Source: Colimorpha_A sp045540115
GTDB taxonomy: Bacteria; Bacillota; Clostridia; Oscillospirales; CAG-272
Assembly (NCBI GenBank): GCA_045540115.1
Contig: JAZQGR010000013.1
Location: 1 to 64,000 of the forward strand
Length of the DNA stretch: 64,000 bases
Direction: 5' to 3'
The notes under the pieces were generated by a model. It was not told where the DNA came from. It was given only the letters and a program-made list of their open reading frames with translations, and did no database searches. Shown piece after piece: positions 16,969-23,892 of this stretch. Position numbers and translations under genes: made by a program. The stretch's first letter is position 1, and the number at the start of each line of letters is the position of its first letter.

Positions 16969-18648
16969 ATGGCAAAAAAGAAAAGAAATAATGCGCGCGT
17001 CAAGGTAATGATGCTCGGAGGACTTAACGAGATAGGAAAGAACCTTGCAGTCATCGAATGTGAAAACGATATAATTATGATCGACTGCGGTCTCGGCTTT
17101 CCCGACGACGATATGCTCGGTGTTGACCTTGTTATCCCCGACACGACCTACCTTGAAAAGAATTACGAAAAGATCAGAGGTCTGTTCTTAACACATGGAC
17201 ACGAGGACCATATCGGCGCAATTCCTTACGTTCTGCGCAAGCTCGATATACCGATATACGGAACGCGTCTGACTCTCGGAATCATTGAAAATAAGCTGAT
17301 GGAGCATCAGCTTCCGTACGAGCCCGAGCTTAACTGCGTGACTGCAGGAGAGGTCGTTCAGGCAGGCTGCTTCTCGGTGGAATTTATAAGAGTAAACCAT
17401 TCGATCGCCGACGCCTGCTGTCTGGCAATAAAAACACCCGCGGGAACGATAATCCACACGGGCGACTTCAAGCTTGACTTAACGCCTATTGAAGGAGAAA
17501 TAATGAACCTCACGCGTCTCGGTCAGCTCGGTGAAGAGGGCGTGCTTCTTCTGATGTGCGAGTCGACGAACGCAGAGCGTCCGGGATACACTCCGTCGGA
17601 GAAAAAGGTCGGTCAGTCGCTTGATAATATCTTCATGCAAAATAGCTATAAGAGAATAGTTATAGCGACGTTCTCGTCGAACGTTCACCGCGTTCAGCAG
17701 ATAATAAACACAAGTGTGCAGTACGGAAGAAAGGTCGCGATAACGGGGCGCTCGATGATGAATATTATCGGCGCGGCAACTCGGCTCGGCTACATGTCGG
17801 TGCCTGACGGCGTCCTTATCGACATAAGCGAAATAAAGAAATACCCCCCGAATCAGATCACTCTTATCACAACGGGAAGCCAGGGCGAGCCGATGTCGGC
17901 GCTTTACCGTATGGCGTTCCGCTCGCACGATAAGGTTCAGCTCGGCTCGGAGGACCTTGTGGTCATTTCGGCATCGGCTATTCCGGGAAACGAGAAGATG
18001 GTCGATAAGATCATAAACGAGCTTCTCAAAAACGGTGCCGACGTGTTCAAGAACGATAATTTCGAGGTTCACGTATCGGGTCATGCCTGTCAAGAGGAGA
18101 TCAAGCTCATGCTGGCGCTGACAAAGCCGAAATACTTCATGCCGATACACGGCGAATATAAGCATCTGAATGCAAACAAAAAGAATGCCGTTGACATGGG
18201 CATTCCCGAAAGTAACGTGTTCATTTCCGAGATCGGAAAGGTGCTCGAGGTTTGTGATGAATATGCGCGCTTTAACGGTAACGTCGAGGCGGGCAGAGTG
18301 CTGATCGACGGATACGGAATCGGTGACATCGGAAACATCGTCCTCCGCGACCGCCGACACCTCTCGCAGGACGGACTTATGGTCATAGTCGCATCGGTAG
18401 ACCTCGCGTACAGAATGCTCATTTCGGGTCCCGAGGTCGTCTCGCGCGGATTCGTTTACGTAAGAGAAGCCGAGGAGCTTATGGATCAGGCGAAGGAGAT
18501 AGCAAAGAACGCGATCGAGGAATGCTTCGACCGCGGAATCGACGAAAGAAGCGAAATAAAGAACTCCGTCAAGAACGCGCTTTCACGCTACATTCTCCAG
18601 ACGACGGGCAGAAAACCGATGATACTGCCGATAATTATGGACGTATAA
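16969..18648 (+). CDS. rnj: Ribonuclease J
   Basis: A 559-aa metallo-beta-lactamase/beta-CASP ribonuclease with endonuclease and 5'-3' exonuclease activity in mRNA turnover and rRNA processing. The metal-binding motif THGHEDHIG (H76, H78, D80, H81) and HTGDFKLD (about residue 163) are present. The beta-CASP part contains ATFSSNVHRVQQI and ITTGSQGEPMSAL, and the C-terminal domain ends the protein at the normal length. No start codon lies nearer to the strong Shine-Dalgarno sequence, so a 31-nt gap containing a hairpin separates the two. Only one copy is seen here; many Firmicutes have J1 and J2. Confidence 0.96.
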   Translation: MAKKKRNNARVKVMMLGGLNEIGKNLAVIECENDIIMIDCGLGFPDDDMLGVDLVIPDTTYLEKNYEKIRGLFLTHGHEDHIGAIPYVLRKLDIPIYGTRLTLGIIENKLMEHQLPYEPELNCVTAGEVVQAGCFSVEFIRVNHSIADACCLAIKTPAGTIIHTGDFKLDLTPIEGEIMNLTRLGQLGEEGVLLLMCESTNAERPGYTPSEKKVGQSLDNIFMQNSYKRIVIATFSSNVHRVQQIINTSVQYGRKVAITGRSMMNIIGAATRLGYMSVPDGVLIDISEIKKYPPNQITLITTGSQGEPMSALYRMAFRSHDKVQLGSEDLVVISASAIPGNEKMVDKIINELLKNGADVFKNDNFEVHVSGHACQEEIKLMLALTKPKYFMPIHGEYKHLNANKKNAVDMGIPESNVFISEIGKVLEVCDEYARFNGNVEAGRVLIDGYGIGDIGNIVLRDRRHLSQDGLMVIVASVDLAYRMLISGPEVVSRGFVYVREAEELMDQAKEIAKNAIEECFDRGIDERSEIKNSVKNALSRYILQTTGRKPMILPIIMDV

Positions 18649-18816
18649 GTGCGTTCGGGTGAACGCACAATGAATTGCAAACTGCGTTTGCATGAATTGA
18701 CACGCCGTGTCACGAATTGCCTGCGGCATGAATTGCCCTGCGGGCATTAAATTGCAAATCAATTCATGGAGCGAAGCGAGAAATCATGGCGAAGCCAATT
18801 CATGATGCATAGCATC
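18649..18816. repeat. Tandem array of short hairpins with an ATGAATTG spacer
   Basis: Immediately after the rnj stop, small hairpins with different stems are separated by a repeated spacer. They are GTGCGTTC/GAACGCAC, then GCAAAC-TGC-GTTTGC, GACAC-GCC-GTGTC, GCC-TGC-GGC and GCCC-TGC-GGGC, each joined by ATGAATTG (once ACGAATTG). After a centre near 18755 the spacer appears inverted as CAATTCAT, with hairpins GGC-GAA-GCC and GATGC-ATA-GCATC. Stem sequences change while pairing is kept. No ORF of note is present. Confidence 0.85.
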
Positions 18817-18824
18817 AAATCAAA

Positions 18825-18856
18825 AAAAGAGCAAACACATTAGTGTTTGCTCTTTT
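18825..18856. terminator. Bidirectional terminator between rnj and the DUF975 gene
   Basis: A 14-bp perfect stem AAAAGAGCAAACAC/GTGTTTGCTCTTTT with loop ATTA is flanked by A and T runs. It serves the convergent genes on both sides. Confidence 0.92.
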
Positions 18857-18861
18857 AATAT

Positions 18862-19512
18862 TCATAATTGTTCGCCGAATGGAGGCGGTGGAGGTGGTGG
18901 AGGGGGAGGAGGCGGTGCGTAGCAGAACGGGCCGTAAGTTGCCTTCAGATCGGAATAGAAGTTTACCATAGTCATCTGCATATAAGGCTCAAGCCAGATG
19001 GTGAGCAGTCCAAGCGTCGGTATCGCGAGAAGCGCCCAGCCGAAAAAGGACAGATTGAGAACGAAGTAGTCCCATTTTTTGCCGTTCATTATACGTTCGG
19101 AAAGGCGAAGCGCCTCCATTGCGGGCATATTCGGGTTCTCCGCAATAATGTACGGTGCCTGAGAGTAGGCAAGTGCCTTTATCATTCCCGGAACGATAAA
19201 GAGAAATGACCAGAGCATCGTGAAAAGCGAAGCGAGAAGCGTGACCTTAAGATACGGCCAGAAATTGTTGAAGCCGTCGAAAAGGTCTTTAACACTCGGA
19301 CGGTAGCTTGGATCAGCGGCGATTCGGAAGTGAATGTAGGTAAGTCCGAGTGACATTGCCGCGGAAAGAATCAAAGAAATGATAATTCCAACGAGCGGCA
19401 ATCCGGAACCGATCGATCCAATAAACGATGCAACTACCGAAACCCAGAACAGCGCCGCGATCTTTCCGTCTATTTGAAGCCTTGCCAAGGCTTTGAGTTC
19501 TTTTCTGTTCAT
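18862..19512 (-). CDS. DUF975 family membrane protein with polyproline tail
   Basis: A 216-aa integral membrane protein. MNRKELKALARLQIDGKIAAL starts the DUF975 fold, followed by about five or six hydrophobic helices and the conserved IVPGMIKALAYSQAPYIIAENP segment (about residues 105-126). The cytosolic tail holds twelve consecutive prolines (about 199-210) before FGEQL, encoded by mixed CCN codons, so it is not a simple slippage tract. Translating it should need EF-P-type help. A strong AAAGGAGG site precedes the ATG. The function of the family is unknown. Confidence 0.88.
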   Translation of the reverse strand: MNRKELKALARLQIDGKIAALFWVSVVASFIGSIGSGLPLVGIIISLILSAAMSLGLTYIHFRIAADPSYRPSVKDLFDGFNNFWPYLKVTLLASLFTMLWSFLFIVPGMIKALAYSQAPYIIAENPNMPAMEALRLSERIMNGKKWDYFVLNLSFFGWALLAIPTLGLLTIWLEPYMQMTMVNFYSDLKATYGPFCYAPPPPPPPPPPPPFGEQL

Positions 19513-19540
19513 AATATCCTCCTTTGAGGTTTGTAACTAC

Positions 19541-19569
19541 ATTATAGCACTATAATATGAAAAAGTAAA
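19541..19569 (-). promoter_or_regulatory. Promoter of the DUF975 gene
   Basis: On the minus strand, TTTACT (19564-19569) and TATAAT (19541-19546) are separated by 17 bp, about 28 bp upstream of the start codon. Confidence 0.65.
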
Positions 19570-19588
19570 TGAATTTAGTGAAAACTTT

Positions 19589-20716
19589 TCACAGAATATA
19601 AGGAGTTCTCCTGAATATCTCGCTCGCCGCTTCGCCGCGGCAAAGCGCCATGAGCTTATCTGCGCGGAGTGAAAGCTCAAATTGTTCCTTTGCTTTTTCA
19701 GGCAGATCAAGTCCGTCTGCGGGCTTGGTTACGATATTGATCGACGTAGTTTTTCTGACCTTGTTAAGATATTCTCTGCCTTTGCAATTCGCGGCGAGCA
19801 GATTCGTAAACAGCGGGCGCTCTTTAGCGGCTTCCGCCTTAAGTCCAAGGACAGAGGAAAGGATCGCGCGTCTTATCCTTGCCGCAGTATAGCTCTTGTT
19901 GACGCAGGACGAAATAAGTCCGTCAAGCGACGGGACGCCTTCGGCGTTCGCCTTGATAAGCCCCGAAACGCCTCCGTTCATTCCGTAGTAGGTTGAAAGC
20001 GTATCGGCATCGGTTATTCTGACCGTATGCAGAGCAACCGATTCATACGCCGAAATGTCGGTCGGAACGGTTTTATCAAAAACCTTAGTTGCGTTTTCGG
20101 GAAGCATCTCTGAAGCGTCAGAGCTGCTGTATATAAGCTCGCGCGAGCGAGAGGCGGAATATCCCTCCTCGCGCTTGTAGGTGAAGGGAACGATATCGCA
20201 ACCTTCGTCCTTCAGCGCGGCGATGTACTCGACAGCCAGAATGTCGTTCGGCGTCGTCGGGAAGCCATCGCCCGAGAGGGAACGGAAAATCTCCTCGGCG
20301 CTTTTAATGTGTCCGTTCTTGCCGTTTTCGCGTATCGCGCTCAGGTACTCATCCGAGCGTATAATGTCGGCGGCACGGGAAAGCGCGTTTATATCTCCGC
20401 TTTCGCTTCCGAAAGCGAGAATATCAACTCCGCCAAGCTTCGTAATGAGCGCGACAGCGCCGCGAGCGAAATGCTCGGCAGACGATGAGCAGTAGGGGTA
20501 GGGAAGCTCAAGAACAAGGTCGGAGCCGCTCTTTATCGCCGCCTCTGCGCGCATATACTTCGGGTAAATAGAGAGCCGACCGCGCTGAACGGTGCTTCCG
20601 CTCATAATGCTGATGACCGTTGTATCGGTACCGAAATGCTCGCGAATGAGGTCGATTTGTATTTTATGCCCGCGATGAAAGGGGTCGTATTCGCAAATAA
20701 TCGCGACGGTCTTCAT
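19589..20716 (-). CDS. tmcAL: tRNA(Met) cytidine acetate ligase TmcAL
   Basis: A 375-aa nucleotidyltransferase-fold enzyme that acetylates the wobble cytidine of elongator tRNA-Met using acetate and ATP. The N-terminus has CEYDPFHRGHKIQIDLIR (HxGH motif, about residues 12-18) and SGSTVQRG, both diagnostic of this family (formerly YlbM/DUF795), then ELPYPYCSSSAEHFARGAV. The length is close to the usual 380-400. It is divergent from ackA, 109 bp apart. It lies next to acetate kinase, and the enzyme consumes acetate, but the link is only suggestive. Confidence 0.93.
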   Translation of the reverse strand: MKTVAIICEYDPFHRGHKIQIDLIREHFGTDTTVISIMSGSTVQRGRLSIYPKYMRAEAAIKSGSDLVLELPYPYCSSSAEHFARGAVALITKLGGVDILAFGSESGDINALSRAADIIRSDEYLSAIRENGKNGHIKSAEEIFRSLSGDGFPTTPNDILAVEYIAALKDEGCDIVPFTYKREEGYSASRSRELIYSSSDASEMLPENATKVFDKTVPTDISAYESVALHTVRITDADTLSTYYGMNGGVSGLIKANAEGVPSLDGLISSCVNKSYTAARIRRAILSSVLGLKAEAAKERPLFTNLLAANCKGREYLNKVRKTTSINIVTKPADGLDLPEKAKEQFELSLRADKLMALCRGEAASEIFRRTPYIL

Positions 20717-20753
20717 TTTTTACTCCTTTGAAGGTAATATTTCGTGAAAAGAC

Positions 20754-20782
20754 TTGTAATTTAAGGAAAAATAGTGTATAAT
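20754..20782 (+). promoter_or_regulatory. Sigma-A promoter of ackA
   Basis: TTGTAA (20754-20759) and TATAAT (20777-20782) are separated by 17 bp, about 43 bp before the ackA start. Confidence 0.8.
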
Positions 20783-20825
20783 CGAAATGTTATAAATGTA
20801 AATTTTAATTCGGAGGAAATAAATA

Positions 20826-22034
20826 ATGAAAGTTCTTGTTGTAAATGCAGGAAGCTCGTCCCTTAAGTATCAGCTTTTCGAGACCGAGAACGGCGCAGTC
20901 CTTGCAAAGGGTATCTGCGAAAGAATCGGTATCGACGGTATTATTGAGCACCGTCTCGGTGAGGACGGCGAAAAGAACAAGCGCCAGCTTGATATGCCTA
21001 ACCACGCAGTCGCTATGAAGATCGTAGTCGACACTCTTACCGATGCAACTCTTGGATGTATTTCCAATATGGGTGAGATCAAGGCTGTCGGACACCGCGT
21101 TGTCCACGGCGGTCCTTACTTCTTCGAAAGTTGCCTCGTAACGCCCGAGGTAATCGAGAAGCTCAAGCTCTGTAACGATTTCGCACCGCTTCATACCCCC
21201 GCACATCTTATGGGTATCGAGGGCTGTACCGAGGTAATGCCTGACGTTCCTCAGGTTCTCGTATTCGATACCGCGTTCCATCAGACTATGCCCGATTACG
21301 CATATACTTATGCGCTCCCTAAGGACATGATCGAGAAGGATCACATCCGCCGCTACGGCGCACACGGAACCTCTCACCGCTTCGTTTCCATCGAAATGGC
21401 AAAGCTTCTTGATAAGCCCGTTGAGGAGACCAAGATCGTAACCTGCCATATCGGTAACGGCTCGTCTATCTCCGCAGTTAAGGGCGGAAAGTGCATCGAT
21501 ACTTCCATGGGCTTCACTCCCCTTGAAGGCGTTGAAATGGGTACCCGTTGCGGATCTATTGACCCCGCGATCGTAACCTATATTATGAAGAAATACGGTT
21601 ATACTCCCGACGAGATGTCGAACTTCATGAACAAGAAGTGCGGCTTCCTCGGTCTTTCCGGTATTTCCTCCGACTCCCGCGATATCGAAGCGGCTATCCT
21701 TGAAGGAAACGAGCAGGCACTTCTCACCGCTAACGTGCTTGCATATCAGGTCAAGAAGTATATCGGCTCTTACGCAGCTGCAATGAACGGACTCGACGCT
21801 ATCGTATTCACCGCAGGTATGGGTGAAAACAACCCCGAGCTTCGTGAAAGAGTATGTAAGGAGCTTTCATACTTCGGCGTTGAGATCGACATGGAGCTTA
21901 ACGCAAAGACTCTCCGTCAGCCCAACACTGTTGAGCTTTCGACTCCTAACTCCAAGGTTAAGGTCTACGTTCTTCCTACAAACGAAGAGCTCATGATCGC
22001 AAAGGATACCGAAGCTATCGTAAGCAAGCTTTAA
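20826..22034 (+). CDS. ackA: Acetate kinase
   Basis: A 402-aa enzyme interconverting acetyl phosphate plus ADP with acetate plus ATP, the ATP-yielding last step of fermentation. The signatures KVLVVNAGSSSLKYQLF (residues 2-18), VGHRVVHGG (about 87-95), DTAFHQTMP, and the phosphate-binding HIGNGSSISAVKGGKCIDTSMGF stretch are all present. Codon use is biased towards frequent codons, as expected for a highly expressed gene. It is monocistronic, with its own promoter and terminator. Phosphotransacetylase, a frequent partner, is not adjacent. Confidence 0.97.
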   Translation: MKVLVVNAGSSSLKYQLFETENGAVLAKGICERIGIDGIIEHRLGEDGEKNKRQLDMPNHAVAMKIVVDTLTDATLGCISNMGEIKAVGHRVVHGGPYFFESCLVTPEVIEKLKLCNDFAPLHTPAHLMGIEGCTEVMPDVPQVLVFDTAFHQTMPDYAYTYALPKDMIEKDHIRRYGAHGTSHRFVSIEMAKLLDKPVEETKIVTCHIGNGSSISAVKGGKCIDTSMGFTPLEGVEMGTRCGSIDPAIVTYIMKKYGYTPDEMSNFMNKKCGFLGLSGISSDSRDIEAAILEGNEQALLTANVLAYQVKKYIGSYAAAMNGLDAIVFTAGMGENNPELRERVCKELSYFGVEIDMELNAKTLRQPNTVELSTPNSKVKVYVLPTNEELMIAKDTEAIVSKL

Positions 22035-22047
22035 TAGGTTCTATATT

Positions 22048-22075
22048 AAGTCCCCCGTAATCGGGGGACTTTTTT
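22048..22075 (+). terminator. Intrinsic terminator of ackA
   Basis: A 10-bp perfect stem AAGTCCCCCG/CGGGGGACTT with loop TAAT is followed by T residues. Confidence 0.93.
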
Positions 22076-22121
22076 ATTTTGAAAATTTGTTTTTATGCCT
22101 TAAAAGTAGATTGAACGCCAT

Positions 22122-22284
22122 CTTGCCTTCCCCTCAGGGGAAGGTGTCATTCGCTTGCGCGAATGACGGATGAGGTGTTCAGAAAGTGAAGTAACTGATT
22201 TGATGTATTCAGATTATAATCGTTCAATACACCTCATCCGTCTGCTCCTGCGTCGCAGCCACCTTCCCCTGAGGGGAAGGCAAG
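22122..22284. repeat. 163-bp inverted-repeat element (MITE/REP-like)
   Basis: A 25-bp terminal segment whose core is CCTTCCCCTCAGGGGAAGG (22122-22146) recurs inverted at 22260-22284. Inside, GACGGATGAGGTG (22165-22177) is matched by CACCTCATCCGTC (22230-22242). A hairpin GTCATTCGC/GCGAATGAC lies in the left part. The whole could fold into one long structured stem. It lies between ackA and a convergent gene, has no coding capacity of its own, and a half copy occurs at 16330. Confidence 0.85.
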
Positions 22285-22358
22285 ACAACGTCCGATGTGC
22301 TTTTGCAGGAGAGGCGCTTACCCCTGCCCTACAAACAAAATATCTATTTTCGTTATGT

Positions 22359-23096
22359 TTACTCGTTCTCTTCTTTCTTCAACGTGCCGTCTTTTCGGCT
22401 GTAAGTGACGAGATACTTCTTTTTATTCTCCGGCTCGTGAAGGGAAAGGACGATGGGATCGGTACTCACAAGTGCTTCAACAAGCGACTTCGGATCCTTC
22501 ACGGTATCGGGAAGAAACGCTCCGCAGTAAGGACGGTAAGCAACGTCGTAATGATAATCGGCGCCCGTCGTAAGGAGTGCGCCGTGCTTGAGTGCAAGCG
22601 CAGTTACGTCGTCGTAAGCGGAGGTACCGTAAAGCGGATGGCTGCTTAGCTCGTATCCGTCAAGAAAACGGGGGTCAAGGGGATAGTAGCCCTTTCTGAA
22701 CGGATGCGCCTGAATAAGCAGTCCGCCGCGCGATTTTACAAGCGTATAAAGCTCCTCCTGAGTCATATCGTACACCTCGGGGAATTCCTCGGTGAACGAT
22801 TCGGGCATACCGTAGATGAGCAGATGACTGTTATCGTGGCGGTGCATAGTGACCTCCATTCCGTAAATAACAGTAACACCGATCTCCTCTCCCAAACGCT
22901 TCGTCATTCTGTACTCGTCGGTATATCTTTTTGCAAGCTCGGCAGGGGTGCCGTTTTTCAGGTAGCTTCTCTGATAGTGATTGGTAAGAACGATTCCGTC
23001 AATACCGTTTTCAAGCGCGACTTTAAGAATAGTTTCAGCATCGCCGAGACAGCATTCACTGATCCCCGAGGTATGTGCGTGCATATCAATTAACAT
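22359..23096 (-). CDS. PHP-domain phosphoesterase
   Basis: A 245-aa protein of the polymerase/histidinol-phosphatase (PHP) superfamily. Metal-ligand motifs appear in order: MLIDMHAHTSGISEC (H6, H8), LTNHYQRSYL (about 41), YGMEVT, IQAHPFRKGYY and TTGADYHYD. The start at 23096 gives the normal HxH-near-N-terminus layout; a longer frame would extend into yebC and is rejected. The substrate is unknown. It is the last gene of an argS-yebC-PHP minus-strand group. Confidence 0.86.
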   Translation of the reverse strand: MLIDMHAHTSGISECCLGDAETILKVALENGIDGIVLTNHYQRSYLKNGTPAELAKRYTDEYRMTKRLGEEIGVTVIYGMEVTMHRHDNSHLLIYGMPESFTEEFPEVYDMTQEELYTLVKSRGGLLIQAHPFRKGYYPLDPRFLDGYELSSHPLYGTSAYDDVTALALKHGALLTTGADYHYDVAYRPYCGAFLPDTVKDPKSLVEALVSTDPIVLSLHEPENKKKYLVTYSRKDGTLKKEENE

Positions 23097-23117
23097 ATTT
23101 TTCACCAATAAGCAGAA

Positions 23118-23141
23118 GAGGAGGGCATTACCGCCCTCCTC
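23118..23141 (-). terminator. Hairpin between yebC and the PHP gene
   Basis: The perfect 9-bp stem GAGGAGGGC/GCCCTCCTC lies directly after the yebC stop on the minus strand. The following minus-strand sequence (TTCTGCTTATT) is only moderately T-rich, so this is probably a weak or attenuating terminator or an mRNA-stabilising stem. Confidence 0.45.
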
Positions 23142-23145
23142 CAAA

Positions 23146-23874
23146 TCATTCTTCGTTTTCCCAGTTGTGATAGACGTTCTGAACGTCGTCGTTTTCGTCG
23201 AGCTTTTCAAGAAGAAGATTCATATTCTTGATAGCATCTTCGTCTTCAAGCGTGATGTAGTTGGACGGGATCTTGTCCTTGTCGGCAGAAACGATCTTGT
23301 AGCCCTTGCTTTCAAGATCGGCACGGATAGCAGAAAGGTCCTCCGGCACGGTGTAGATCTCGAACGCCTCCTCGGAAGCAACGAAATCTTCAGCACCGGC
23401 TTCAAGAGAATCCTCCATAAGCTTGTCCTCGTCAACGGTTCCATCGTTTTCAATAACGATAACTCCCTTGTCGGTGAAGAGATAGCTTACGCATCCGCTC
23501 GTTCCCATATTACCGCCGTACTTATCAAAAAAGTGACGAACCTCGGCAGCGGTACGGTTACGGTTGTCGGTCGCAGTTTCAACGATTACGGCAACTCCGC
23601 TCGGACCGTAGCCCTCGTAGGTTATCTCCTCGTAAACTGCGGCGTCAGCGGCAGATGCCTTCTTGATCGCACGGTCGATGTTGTCGTTCGGAACGTTATT
23701 GTCCTTTGCCTTTGCTATAAGATCGCGCAGACGCGAGTTGGAGTTCGGATCGGGACCGCCCTCCTTGACCGCGATCGCGATCTCCTTGCCTATCTTGGTG
23801 AATACCGAAGCTCTCTGCGCGTCGGTCTTCTCCTTTTTATGCATTATATTTTTCCATTTACTGTGTCCTGACAT
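23146..23874 (-). CDS. yebC: YebC/TACO1-family protein
   Basis: A 242-aa protein beginning MSGHSKWKNIMHKKEKTDAQR and continuing with KEGGPDPNSNSRLRDLIAKA and NVPNDNIDRAIKKA, all highly conserved in the family. It was long annotated as a transcriptional regulator; more recent work on bacterial and mitochondrial members supports a translation factor that relieves stalling on difficult sequences such as proline runs. It is 18 bp downstream of argS in the same direction, fitting a translation role. Confidence 0.94.
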   Translation of the reverse strand: MSGHSKWKNIMHKKEKTDAQRASVFTKIGKEIAIAVKEGGPDPNSNSRLRDLIAKAKDNNVPNDNIDRAIKKASAADAAVYEEITYEGYGPSGVAVIVETATDNRNRTAAEVRHFFDKYGGNMGTSGCVSYLFTDKGVIVIENDGTVDEDKLMEDSLEAGAEDFVASEEAFEIYTVPEDLSAIRADLESKGYKIVSADKDKIPSNYITLEDEDAIKNMNLLLEKLDENDDVQNVYHNWENEE

Positions 23875-23892
23875 ATCATTTAACCTCGTATA

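Noticed and set aside
18649..18816. Possible CRISPR array
   Set aside because: The repeated unit is only 8 bp, the intervening parts are self-complementary hairpins rather than unique spacers of about 30 bp, and no cas genes are near.
22170..22649. Open frame spanning the 22-kb repeat element and the end of the PHP gene
   Set aside because: It crosses a non-coding inverted repeat into the antisense of a real gene and lacks a ribosome binding site.
23097..23210. Extended N-terminus of the 22359-23096 PHP gene
   Set aside because: It would overlap the yebC coding end and add residues that no PHP protein needs before the HxH motif.
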